Part shown: piece by piece, positions 44,394 through 57,065 of the stretch
Numbering within the stretch: the stretch's first letter is position 1
Layout: each line of letters starts with the position of its first letter
Assembly (NCBI RefSeq): GCF_963678975.1
Contig: NC_089281.1
Coordinates: forward strand, 27,012,765-27,076,764
Origin: Dysidea avara
Lineage: Eukaryota; Porifera; Demospongiae; Dictyoceratida; Dysideidae
Direction: 5' to 3'
DNA: 64,000 nucleotides
Made by a program: the position numbers and the translations under genes
Notes under the pieces: model-generated
Told to the model about the DNA's origin: nothing
Database searches by the model: none
The model's input: only the letters and a program-made list of their open reading frames with translations

Positions 44394-46925
44394 AACCAAG
44401 CTGTGAAAAAGGATGCGGCCATAGGCTAGTGTGAAAAAGATGTGATATCAAAGGTGGCGGCTGCAATGATATTTGTAATGTTACAAGTGACATTGTGATA
44501 TCTTTGCTGCCATTTCTTGTCTGCCACCGTTGATATCACGTCTTTTTCATACTAGCCTATTTTTGAATGGCTGCACCCTTTTTCACAATTTGGCTGTTTT
44601 TAGCTATTGTATATATGCTGGTTTTGTTTATATTTTTTCTACAGGCCGTAAGCAGAAGAACTAGATTTTAAGTGACATTTGTCTAGTGTGACCCAATTGA
44701 CCGCATGGTTTCAGGCCAACAGCCTAAGGTCCTCCATTCATTGTTGCCCATGACCCCTCCCACACATAGCTACTGTACCACATGATTTTATTCATTATGT
44801 TAAAGCAATAACCTTATTCAGAATCATGACTCATTTAGCTTTTACATTAATGTTTCTGTATTCTTGTAGTACTCTCCTGTGGCTGTTACGTATTTAGTAT
44901 ACAGCAAATAGCTATATGAGTGCCAGAGACCCTTTCTAAAAATTTAACTTGTGGTCTAGCAGCAGGAACATCAGACTAGCTATATCTTAGTTTACAGCAC
45001 AGATGTACAGAATAAATGGAAACAGGGCAGACCTAGGGCAGTAATAGGAAACTTACATTGATCCCTCAAAGGTGAATTTGGTGAGCAAGGGCATGTATTG
45101 AACTTTTACCCATAATTGACATTTAGGACTTAAAAGGGAACCAAAAATATACTGAAATTCTAGTAAATTTTGAATGTTCAGTGACTGGGGTTGTGCCCCT
45201 AGACCCCCTTGCACTTATGCTCATTACCAAATCTGAAACCCCAAATCCTGGATACGACTCTACCCTGCAAACAACAATGTGAACAGCAGGGGAGATACCT
45301 TACAAGTAAAACAACACAAATTTATACCATTATCATTACAATTATCCCGTTTGAAGATCACTACAAGTTTGCCATGATGCAATGAAACGCAACAAGTTAT
45401 TATGTCATGAAAGTTTACAGGATGTAACACTAGCACTTGTATGGCTTGGAATGAGAGACAATATGATTGATTTTGAATTTATATCAACACACACCAGTGA
45501 CATATAATTTAAGGTGTCCAGACAACATGTCAGACCATTGACTTAAATGGTAATGGGAATGACATACAAATGCTATATATCAGTCAGTATGTCACAAAAT
45601 CAAGGTCGACAGGCTAGAGTCACATGTACCAGTACATTATCATGTGCATAGGTATAAATTAAGTGCTAGCACTAAGCACTAGTGGCTTAATGGTGGTTTG
45701 TTTGATTAGCACTTAAGATGCATAGTAGTAAAGATTGCATTTAGGTGGGTTATTAGAATATTGGTTGTAATAATTATTTGGTATACATGATAATAGCCTT
45801 TATCCCTTATAAGGAAGATGAACATACAATACATATTCAAACAAGCCTGCAATGTGAATCTATCACAGCTATTCTCGTATGGAGGGGTTCACTAAGGCTC
45901 GCCCCAATTATTAAAGGTTAACTGCAGTGGAAATTTCCAGAAGCTAATCTGTAGTCTGTTTGCTTGTTTCTGATGATACGAAAGAACATGATTTGTTTTT
46001 TTATAGGTATATTTATCTGCATCCTATTGTTGACCTCAGTGGGTGACATGCGCATGTTCCAGTACAAAAAAAATTACATGTTAAAATGTCACAAGGACAC
46101 TACTCCAACGTTCTCTTGATACAAAAAATGTTATTTATCATACACAAAATGTCAGGATGCTCATATGCACTAGCCAATGGTTGGGGTGATCCAGAGTGCT
46201 CATGTTTTTCACCAACGGCACAGTATTCCTCTGCTTTTAAGCATCAACTTCTCTACATGTAGACTGTATGAAAGTTTACATGATTATGAAACAAAATTAT
46301 TCTTTGTCACTTACTGTTTGTCTCGGGAACTAGGATAGGTTTAGGAGTGCATTCACCAGCTTTAGCCTTTGCATATATGTTAATGCTAAACGCTCCTTAC
46401 ATTCCCCTGTCCTCGATTGTAGTTCTCATTAAAGTGTAACACAGCTAGTAACAACCTAATTACTATACAGTTGTCTGATGTATAACTGCTCTGATGCTGA
46501 TGATAGCTTCTTTGATGTCTGGCAACAGTGTCTTACTGCAGACTATTTCATATAGTTTTTCATATGGTTTGCTGCCTGTGTGTTGTGCAGTGAAGTATAG
46601 AATTTTAAATGTGTATAGAGGGTATTGATAATGTTACTTGGTGTTTCAGGTGACAATGCTGGCTGGTAGCATTCACCATGTTCATAACAGATGTGATCCA
46701 TACATTGTCATCTACAGCATTGACAAGTAGAACATCAAGAACTACTAGATCCAAACTTAGATAAGTCCTTTGTATCCTTACTAATATCAACTCTAGCATA
46801 TGTGGCTCTTCAATTATTAATGATACCCACTGACTGGGTAAATTTTCTAGCTACAAAAACCATCCAAGACTCTTATTAGTTAAATTCTTACTATTCTATC
46901 TAGCAGAGACAAAGTTAAATATCAT
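44394..46925. other. Non-coding part of unit 2
   Basis: Matches 24100-26640. It begins with the foldback MITE (44398-44590). No gene seen. Confidence 0.5.
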
Positions 46926-46929
46926 ATTG

Positions 46930-48780
46930 CAATCAAAAGTGATATGACTTCAGAAGAAAGGAATACTGAAGCAATATTGCTGGAACCTGGTCCAACAGGT
47001 AATAGACTGCAGGACCATGGCAAATTCACCGCAGCCAAATCTTCATCAACAAGCACTTACATGGCAAAGTTATTGATTTCAAATACGTTAAATCCTCCAG
47101 CAACCAACCTACTATCAGTAGTACTGCCCCTGATCCAACAGAATCCTCTCAATGACTACATGATCAGACAGCATTACCTATTCATATAAGGCTGACTCCC
47201 TGAAGTGTCTCACAATTAAATGTCAAAGAATATAGCTACATCTGTTTGCTGTCCTTTAAATCACATTGATCCTGACTTAATGTTTGGCTGTGAATTGTGC
47301 CGCCGGCTATCCCCTGCTGTCTACAGTGCTGAAGTTTTTCCTCCTGTTATTGTTATTATTGTTATTATCTACTTTACCAGTTAGGCACTGGAGGGTGTAC
47401 ACAGAAGGCAGAGCCTGTTCGAGGTGTTTACCCATAGCCTAGGAGCCTAAGCGAAAATCTTTGAGCTAAATATCCTAAAGTGAAATTATAATCAATGTGA
47501 TAGAGAGCCTATCCTAACACCCTAGTCTCGCAAGAAATTCCTTACACTGGCATCCAGGAAGTGATTGCCTGTAAAATAAAGCTATTAACTAATTGTAGCC
47601 TCGTCCTCGCAGACCCATTTTCCGGGGTGGCACTTATCGATTAGAGATTATAAGCGCCCCCTCCGAAAGAGGGAGGGAGCGCTTATAATCTCTAATCGAT
47701 AAGCGCCACCCCAGAAAATGGGTCTGCGAGGACGAGACTAAACTAATTGCTTGCTGTGTCTATATAGGCCACCAAATCAATCTATTGACTACATAGAAGC
47801 TGTCTGCAGCAGCCTTGAAAGCATTATCTCATCCTCTCCGAATGGTATCATCTGGATTTCCGACCTCAACCTCCCTGACATGGATTGTACTAATTCTAAC
47901 ATAATTGGCAACAACTAGCACATTTCTGAATTTTGTAAATACTTTTGTATTCACTCAGATTGTTGACTTTCCAACCAAATTTAATACTAGATATCTTTTA
48001 ACCAATCAACCCTCTTTAATTAACTGCTTACCACAAAGACACAAGGTACATCAGCAACTTATAAGAATTGATTTATCCACCTCATTCACCTAGACATCCT
48101 GTTAGCAGCAATATGGTGGCTTAACTATATATTTATGACCAGATTTCACAAAACCGATCCAAATTGCACATCGGGCAACATCAAACTAATACCACCAGTG
48201 GATAGCTACACTATCAAACTACTAGTTTTCTACTCAAACTACTCAAGGCTGGTTTTAACAGATGTATTTTCTGGGTGGTGTGGAGAGCTCGAATGGCGGT
48301 TTCCAACCTTGTGAAGGACCTAACTTGGCAAGAATCAGTGGTTTACTGGTGGACAGCCTGATAATGTTGGCTGTTGATTTTGCTACATATCAGCCACTAA
48401 GGAGCCAGCACAGCCAGGGCCTGCCCCGCAATCTCATGTCTGGACTCCAATCATGGTCTACCTTCATTTTGAAGTCTATCTCTTGCCCACCCCCCCACCC
48501 CTCCACCCCTTTGTGAGCACTCGCTTGTCCAACTGCTCAGAGTTTCTATCTTATTTGGCGGGAAACTCTACAAGCAGCTGCAAGTAACATCTGGAACAAC
48601 CTGCCTAGCCATATCAAAGAAATAACTTCCATTGACCAATTTAAGAACCAATTTATCTACAATCATTGAACTTGCAACTGTATAAGAATTGATGCAATTG
48701 TATTGATTCTTCCTTTCCCTCTGTGTAAAGTACTTTTCGCTTGCAAAGTTATCAAAGTAATAATATTATAATTTAGCTAT
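46930..48780 (+). mobile_element. Dead CR1/L2-like LINE (unit 2)
   Basis: The duplicate of 26640-28380, with the same endonuclease and C-terminal pieces (YRPPNQSIDYIEA at about 47770; WNNLPSHIKEITSIDQ at about 48595). It carries an additional insert of about 140 bp at 47346-47485 starting in a TTATTGTTATTATTG run, and the hairpin MITE at 47596. Confidence 0.65.
47596..47740. mobile_element. Hairpin MITE, unit-2 copy
   Basis: Same insertion as at 27175, with the same AACTAATTG duplication (47587-47595, 47741-47749). Both arms are complete here, so this is the better copy: 145 bp, core GGTGGC(A/G)CTTATCGATTA. Confidence 0.85.
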
Positions 48781-50483
48781 AGCTTGCTCATGACAGTACT
48801 TTTTAGCAATGATGACAATACAAAGCAGTAGAACTGAAGGTGCCAGATGTTGGTCTAACTTTACAGAATTACAGATAACAAAGCCTTACTTGAGTTACCT
48901 TGTAATAGTAGCTATATCAATTATATCATCATGTCCTCATTACCAGAGACTATATTAAGTTCATTGGTGCCTACAGTGCTCTACAAGAAAATCTGTTTAA
49001 GTACAAAGTAGTAGTTTAGTTCACAAGGCATTGGACATTTGAGATTCACTTAAGATACTGCAGAATCAGTACAGTGGCAATTATACAGTCAGAGGATAGT
49101 TGTGCTGTTTGGCAGTCCATCAATCCATTTGGTCAGTCATTAATGTTGATCCGGTCAACCCACATGGTTTTTGTAGGTAGACTATTGGATTTTCACAGAA
49201 AAATGATTTTAGAATGGGTTGGTAGGTTTGATAACTGTAAAAACCTGCTAAATTCACTAACTAGTCAAGTTCTTGTACTCCTTTGACACATAAATCTAAT
49301 TGTCTTACTGAGATGATGAGTAAGAAGAACATAGATCTAAGGGTGAATGGCAGTATAATTGTTCTGACGATGCAGTGGCTTTTTTCTTGATGACTCAGTG
49401 GCCAGACTAAACTTTGTAACCATAGTGAGGATTGTGGTAGAAATTATTAGTGAAATTTACTACTTCTGTAATTCACTTTTTATATGCAAAAAATTATATG
49501 AAATTTTTACAAGAGATCAAGATACTCTAATAGAATAGTCATTCACATTTTTTATATGAAAATTTATCATGAAAACTTTTGCACACAAAAATACCATATT
49601 GAAGCTACATGTTAAATTAAAACACTCTAATAGAACAGTCAAACAGCATGGTACCATGAATATATTCCAAAGTTGAAATTCTGTGTATTTCATGTACTGA
49701 TCCATAAAAATTATAACTATCAGTATACTTTTGCTTTTGAAACACCTTTCCAAAAATAATTCCTTGTGACTATAAAGGGTACTTATTATTAATTTTACAA
49801 CTGCAAGGAAAGCAAGGAATTTTTAAGTTCAATTAGGGATCATAGCCATAAAAAGTAGTGAAGCAAGGGAGGTCGCCTATACCTGCAGATATACTAGTGA
49901 ACATTTAATCCCTACTTCAGTCTATACCCATGACTGAGATTAAATGTCCAGCAGTATAATTATCTGCATGGCTATGATCTCTAAAACTCCCAATTAAACC
50001 AGGCACACCCACAGCTGGCCAAAGACTGGCTGTAGGTACATGCCTGGTTTCCTGAAAGGGAATATATATATTCACCCAAGTTGATGTCGCACCTCTAGAT
50101 AATCCTTTTTGGTGTAACTGTAATGTACCCTGGTAAGGGGGTTGTAGTACATGTAAAAAAATTCTCTTTGTGTTTGAATTACATATTTTGTATTTTGTGT
50201 TCTATATTGTCATGATTGTTGTGTAGCAAAATGTCAGTGAAGGGAATGATTGAAGGGATATCAGGGGAGTGTGGGAGCATATTTACCTAGTTGAAACATA
50301 ATTGTGGCAAGATTGAATCTGGAAGCAATTTGAGATAAGTGACTGAGATCTGGAATTAGGAATAGCAAGCAAACTTACAGTGACGTACAAGTCAATTCTT
50401 TAGATCAAGCTATTGTTTTATAATATTTTAAGGCAATTATTTTATATAGTAGTGGACTGTGAAAATGACCATAACTATAAGTT
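48781..50483. other. Non-coding tail of unit 2
   Basis: Matches 28381-30102. It includes the small MITE at about 49840-49983 and CTCTAATAGAA motifs at 49525 and 49625. No gene. Confidence 0.45.
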
Positions 50484-53400
50484 GCAATTTTAGTGGACCA
50501 CAAGTGGAAAATTTTTGAAAACGGCAATCTCAAGACTGGATCTTGAGGTACTTTTAGTCAAATCCCTGTAAGCCTGCACAGCACATGCACATAATTTTTT
50601 ACTTTATTCTTTACTGTGGTGTAGCTTGCTGTTTAGTCTGACTTTTACAACTTGCTAAATCACCATTTACAACTAGCCAAAAGTCATTTACAACTAGCTT
50701 TTTGGCCACAACTAGCCCCCTTTTTTAGCTCCTGGCTTGAGGCGAGCTACAGTTGGCCCGGTCAAGGTGTCTAACTTTCTATAAACAACTGGAAATCACT
50801 CTTTAGATACTGCTAAGGTGCCATGAATGAGGCCATGCATGAAGGTATTTTCTGAACAATATATTTTTTTGTGAGAAAGTGCAAACATCCATGATCACAG
50901 TACTACCATAATGTATGATGTTTCAGATCCCTCACCTGCATTGTAACATCTCACCGCCTAAACTAGGTCATTGTGATGAGTTTATACCATTGTTTTACAG
51001 GAGAATCTTGATCGTTGACACTATTTTTGCATTTAATTATTTATACTTTTAGTTTATCTCATTTCCTTACCACACCCAGTCACGAGGTATTTTATTGCCT
51101 TATTTGTGGCTGTCTGTGCCTGAGGACTCACCTATTATTGTACCAACTTTATTCATCAAATGTGACTGAACACTTGAGAAAACCAGGCTTCCACACACTT
51201 CCAATTCTTTGATTTTGACCAACTGTAATGCCAGCATGCTATTAACCTGAAATTCTCACACCGTGTACTTCCATAGCATTACAAAATGACAGTTCAAAAT
51301 CAAAAGCTGATGGCATATTCCTACATTGAGTTATGATTTCTCAAACTAAAATTTTGGTTTTGTCAAATTCGGTGAACTAACTTGCTTACTATATAGCTAG
51401 GCATAGCTATTGAGGAAGGCATAGCTATTGAGGAAGGCATAGCTATTGAGAAAGACAAACTAGATGGGCTGAAGACCCACCTCAATGTCAGGGTAGGGAG
51501 CTTTAACGTTTCTTTATTTCTTAATAGCTGGATAGTAACCAATATCAGATCGAAATGCTCTAATGGAGCATTTAGCTAACTCTAATAAAGCAGTCATGTG
51601 CAAGTACAATTGTGATTTGTTAAAATAATTTATTTAATTATACAGCATCAGCCAAGATAGTTCAGCTGTGCCCCTGCATAACATACAATAAAGTGCAGAG
51701 CCAGGTATACAACAAAACTAAGTAATTACAAATTGCAAAAAAATTATTTAAATTGTCTAACAGTTGCAGCATCATAATAGTGCAGCAGGCAGGTGATTCT
51801 ATATCATAATTTGTCCTTATTCCATGCAGGAACATAAAATCTATGTGGGTTCTGTGGGTTCCTTCCAATGTAGCTAACATTACTAGTGTAGGAAAAATGG
51901 TCCCTGTAGTGGAGGGTATAGCTGTATGGTAGGTTTTGATGTGTTAAAAGGTGGCAATGATGACATGAATCCTTCCTAGTCTACGAGTACAGTGCATGAG
52001 TATTGGATGGGGACCATACTACATCATGATATTCAAAACATTTGGTAAAAAAATGCTTGATACAATTGAAACACCTTGGGAGCAACAATTAATCACATAA
52101 AGTTTTCTTCTAATTCAACTTAATAGTTAACAACCAAATTCTGAATATCAGTTTGCTCCACAGTTAAAAGGTGACTATGTAACTCAGTGTCATCGGCAAA
52201 CATGTTAATATCCAATAACGATATAAAGATATCACTAGCATTGCATGTAATATCAGCAGTGGTACAAAATATGTGTGATAGGCAATTGGTGAGAATAAGA
52301 TCTAGATGTAGCCGTAAGCTTAAGGCTCTGAAGAATGAGCCACCACATAAAATTAATAATAAATGGCCTAAATATGTTGATATATATTTTCAGCTTTAGA
52401 TACAAAGTCTTTAAAATACTTCAATTAATTTGCAACAAGATCGTTGAAATTTTAGTGCAATTATTTAAACTCCCTGCTTCTAGAGCACTTTCATTCCACA
52501 CACATCAAGAGTTTATAACCATATATGGTAAAGAACTTCAGCAATTTTAGGACAAACTGTAATCGCCGCACTAACAATATTGATATGCCATAGTTTAGTA
52601 TCCCTTATAATATCCTGTAGATCCACTGCTAGTAAAATACACAATATACACTCATAGTGTATAATGATTGTTCTATTAGAGTAGTTTTTGATTCTGTTAT
52701 GTTACAGAATACATATATTTTATTTTATCAATTTAGTCACACGCACAAGGTTAGTACAGAACCTATAAGAGTACAACCTGAAAGCAAAAAGTATATAAAA
52801 GACAGAACACAAGAATTATATTTCATCCACCATCATCAACATCAAATGACCAAAAAATGATTCCCATGCACTTCTTAGTTCTGGTGTAAATCTGTCTTGT
52901 ATCATTTCCTTAAAAGTGTGCATCACTGCATCTTCCACCAACTGTAAGTAGAGATGATAGATTTCACTTAGTAAGGGATCATTCATGATTTTCAAGTGTA
53001 CATGCAGAGATGGAGTACTCTTATTACTTACCCCCTCCGATCCCTTCTACACAAAAGCACAATTAAAGGTTGATGCTACACAACATAATAATAATGGCCA
53101 TATCAAGTCTGTCAGGATTTATGCTTGATAACATGACCACAGTTTTATATGACAATGTCAAGTAGTAGATCTCAAACTGACATATATATAGCTAGCTATA
53201 AGGTACACATGAACAAGACCGTCTCGTTTAGTGACCATGTCAAGTTAAGTTGTATTTTCATGACACTCATTGATAAGACCACATCAATGACTTCACAGTG
53301 GAACCTTGCACGAGCTTGCATGCCGGTCAGAACAATTTCCTTTTAAACTGTAGTACTCTAACAGAACACTTAACTATATACATTTTAGAATTGAGTCATT

Positions 53401-53990
53401 TTTGCTAATTTCATGCAGTATTGTTAGCAAACTACTAAATAATAATTGTCGGTGTTTATGTTGTTATGTTAGCAGACGTAAAAAATTTAACTGCATTAAG
53501 TGTATTATGCTAAGTGACTTAGTAGTGCAAGTTCACTATACTGCACGTAAGAGACTTACTGTTAGCCTCCTTGCAGGTCCCTAGAGGGATGGTTGTCTAA
53601 TATGTAATTAAAAAGATGTTTTAGGGCTAATTCTTGACTTTGCCAAATCAACTGGCTTTTCATGCAAGTGTTTATAAATACACTCATGATTTAGACTCTA
53701 CACTTTCCCATGCATGCTCTACTTGAATCCATGACCATGGAACAGAATGGAACTGGGAAAATAGAACAGAGTGATATTACTACATTGTTACATTGATGAT
53801 AGTGTAGTTAGTATTCTGTATAGCCATGCAATGTAATGGTACTGTTCTCAAAACACATTTTCCAATCATTTTGGTGCACTGATTTTTTAATATCATGTTT
53901 ATTCTGGTCACTTGATTTGGGCCAAATCTCTCGACCTTATTATCTAGGTTGCTGTAGTAGACAGGTCGAGAGTTCAGACAGATGACCTTA
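50484..53990. other. Non-coding region downstream of unit 2
   Basis: 3.5 kb without a credible protein. It holds an 18-bp tandem repeat (GGCATAGCTATTGAGGAA, three units, about 51401-51455) and four CTCTA(A/T)TAGAG-like motifs (51558, 51580, 52671, 53356). Open frames here are short and have no recognisable domain. Confidence 0.45.
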
Positions 53991-54957
53991 TTGTATAGTA
54001 ATAGGATTCAAGGTACTGACTTGATATTGAGGAGTAAAACTGCTGTGATCTGCTGTTGCTTGAGATAACTCCTTCATGGTCCCCCTGATACAAGAGTCAC
54101 ACCTCATGTTGTCCACTAATCTGTTGATCACTTTGAACACATTATGACATGCCTCTCTCAGGCTCATCCCTACTAGTTGGAATGGTCCCAAGTGCTGGAT
54201 GTCTGGTGTGATGGTCTCCAACCTGTGACCAGACATGAGAGACTGGTTATATGGTTACTATAGTTAGACATGATAAGTCAAAGAGCATCAAAGATAAGGT
54301 GTGGTGCATATTTGATAATGTTTGAAGTTGAAACCACATAGCAGTCATCAAAAGGGTGATAGCAGCCAAACAAAAGGCACCAACAATAACAGGTTTTGTT
54401 GCTATAGTAGTTTGTGAAGAGTGGTAAGTACAGTGTGTACATCATAATTATACTATATAGCAAATGGCTGCATTAGGCAGGTAATAACTACAGGATAATG
54501 TAAATGGGCCATGCAGGCATGGATACATGTCCATTAAGCTCACCTTATAACTGCACTCTAATCTGATTAGAACATTAAAGTGATATTAGCGTAGCTATAC
54601 TTGGTTTTCTTAGACGAACACTAGAAATTGATGGTATACTGGACCAATGTTTATGGGGGATAGTAGCTATATACCAAACTCCAAGTCTTAGCTTACCAGT
54701 AAGAACATGACAAATTAATCTTATGTTTTTATGGATGCGGCAGGTCATGATTAGTGCTTTTGTGATCATGGATTATGATCAATTAGTATATGTGCACATA
54801 ATTAATTTTACACTTGCTCGAGAACTGTAGCTATATCACAAATAAAGTCCACACCTCCAGTAAAGGAACTCCCCAGCTAGTTTCACACCTCCCATAGTCT
54901 CCATGTCCACCCAGCTGTGGAGGATCTGTCTTGTGATGTGTACCGGCAATGGTGACA
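53988..54957 (-). CDS. Possible exons of an unassigned gene
   Basis: Two stretches look coding. 54957-54860 reads SPLPVHITRQILHSWVDMET and ends at a GTGTGG donor-like site. After an AG acceptor, 54236-53988 reads QHLGPFQLVGMSLREACHNV and on to VINRLVDNM and CIRGTMKELSQ, ending in a TAA. The amino-acid make-up is protein-like and the splice signals are usable. I recognise no family, and the upstream exons are not certain; they might connect with the ORF at 56680-56904. Confidence 0.3.
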
Positions 54958-54959
54958 TC

Positions 54960-56640
54960 ATCCGAGCTGCTGACAACACAGCTTGTAATTATTTTAACTG
55001 ACTTTATCTCAAGACTGACACTTCACCGTCAAGTAATATTAAACTTTATGATGCTAACTTGCCAAAGTTTTCACTTAATATTGATCAAAGCTGATAAGAA
55101 TCAATTGCAAGTCATTGTGTTGATAAGTGATATTTGCAGCTCTGTGTTAGGGATGCCATGATAGTCGTGACAAGCAGTATATAATTCCATGATGCGACAA
55201 TGAAACCTACCCAGTGGCGGATCCAAGGGGGGTACAGGTGGCACATGCCCCCCTTCAAAAAAATTATTCAAGATCGAGATACTCTAATAGAGCAGTCAGT
55301 AAAATACTCTAATAGAACAGTCACAACACACATCACTATTGAGAATTCAAATTTTGCAAATAATAATTATGCACATGGTCTTGTGTATGCCATTCTTTAG
55401 GTCCATAATAACTACAGTTAACTGAATGACTCATGACTGTCACTTATCCCTACATCAATGTAACCCACTAGGAAAGCAATAGGATTTTAGATATATCTAT
55501 GCATAAAACTATTCTACATCAAAATTTCAGCCCTAAAACAGCTTTAGTTTCTGGGGGGCTATGCCCCTAGACCCCCTACACAGTCCCCCCAGCTCCATCT
55601 ACCTACTACCTGGTGCACCCTCCTTGCCCAACCCTGGATCAGCCCCTGCTACCTTAGGCCTGTGCTGGGAGGTGGCTACATTAGATAGGTGGACTACTGT
55701 ACAATCTTAGGGGCATAGCCAGTAGAATTTAGTACTGATAGTCATAGATGCCATCTACTGGGTTCTGGGAGTGCAGCTCCAAATGCCTGAACACTAAGAG
55801 TACAGTATAATAATATTATGACTCCATCACCTCTTCAGGGTTAACCTATTTTCTATAAATGTTTACTCCCTATAGCTAAGCATAGATCACAGTATAAAAG
55901 TCAAACAAGGTCATGTATCAGGAGATCAGTGTATTAATGATCCGCAAAGTCTAGTAAATCTAACTGTTCTATTACAGTACTTAATTGCATGGTCTTTGAC
56001 TATTTTTGATCTTTGCCATGTAAGTAATCTCTGGCAACAGGAAGGGGCCACATAAATCATTTTTGTGCTTAAGAAATAATGTCACAGTTAACGCCACCAC
56101 TAAGGATAAAGGTGCATGTGTGTATACATCATGTGATCTCATGAACTGTTACTACTGTACATAGGAAGAAGCCAAACAAACAGCAGTGGGATAGTACTAA
56201 TTCATCTATCATTTGTAAGCCTAATACACTAGGCTTTGTGTGTCAGCTCCCTGCTGTACATTAGTTAACGCATGAAAACCCCCAATAATAAGTGATGATA
56301 CTTTTTTAGTTGTATAATCTAGAGAGGCAGATCTAGGGTATTTTTCATCATGACAGACTCTTGTGGTGAGAATTTGGTGGTCATTTAGCCTAGCTAGGTG
56401 ACCCTTATTTGGGTGGTCGGCTGCATCAACTAGGTAGTGGGTGATCTGCATCATGAAGCTTTCAAATTCTCGCCCTGCCTGTAGTGGAGCAGAGGCTTCC
56501 AACACCAATGGTAGTTGGAATAATAGTAGTTGCATAATTACACAGGTTAAGATTTTCAAACTGGCACTATTGGGCCACATAAAATAAGTATGATACAAAA
56601 TTAATCTACGTTGACAGTTCATCACATCTAGTCAGTGTTC
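54960..56640. other. Intergenic or intronic region with MITE scraps
   Basis: 55148-55200 is a left end of the TAGGGATGCC MITE. From 55213 comes a hAT-like left end (AGTGGCGGATCCAAGGGGGG), followed by two CTCTAATAGA(G/A) motifs at 55282 and 55307. A minus-strand open stretch at 56625-56221 has weakly protein-like sequence but no recognised domain and is not called. Confidence 0.4.
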
Positions 56641-56679
56641 GAGGGTTCCTTCGTCACCGGAGGCCATTAGTCCTATCGT

Positions 56680-56904
56680 TTAGAACTTTAGTAGATCTTG
56701 TACTTTCGGGTATTTCCAGTCGTCCTCGTGAAGTAGTCTGGCTATCTCGGAATAAAGTTTTAACTGCTTCTTCAAGTCGGTCACTTTCGTTTTTAGTACT
56801 GCGAGACTATAGTCGTCGTCCAGCTTCCATTCCTTTTCCACCGTATCGTCTATCGGAACATCCGATGACAAAGGAGCCTCAGAGGCCATTTTAAATGAAT
56901 CACT
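56680..56904 (-). CDS. Small acidic coiled-coil protein or first exon, unassigned
   Basis: It reads from an ATG (MASEAPLSSDVPID) through a charged helix (EKEWKLDDDYSLAVLKTKVT, then LKKQLKLYSEIARLL) to LLKF and a TAA, about 70 residues. An in-frame ATG slightly upstream (56916) is also possible. The start lies about 150 bp downstream of the RasGEF stop, on the same strand. The strong helix and absence of stops suggest real coding. It may be the first exon of a longer gene. Confidence 0.4.
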   Translation of the reverse strand, partial: SDSFKMASEAPLSSDVPIDDTVEKEWKLDDDYSLAVLKTKVTDLKKQLKLYSEIARLLHEDDWKYPKVQDLLKF

Positions 56905-57065
56905 GCGCATGCGCACAAATTAACCCTAATAGAACGTACAGTTGGTTGAACAATTGATACAAGCATAGATACAAGGAAGAAGTGATGATATAAAATATAA
57001 AATTAATACACCTGAATACATTAATTGTGCTAAGCAATATATTATTGTCATTTGGACTAATTAAT

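Larger units (their letters stand above)
30280..50483. repeat. Unit 2 of the tandem segmental duplication
   Basis: It starts inside a copy of the hAT element (4383-4749) and ends where unit 1 ends, after TGACCATAACTATAAGTT. It differs from unit 1 by the 7.5-kb inverted-repeat element, a deletion of the part matching 5753-6626, a small insertion at about 47346-47485 and scattered point changes. 30375-31377 is non-coding apart from the hAT-like MITE at 30894-31183. Confidence 0.85.

Noticed and set aside
51401-51455. CRISPR-like array
   Set aside because: It is a plain 18-bp tandem repeat without spacers, in an animal genome.
56221-56625. A 134-residue minus-strand gene
   Set aside because: Part of it looks protein-like, but no domain is recognised and the join to neighbouring exons needs weak splice sites.
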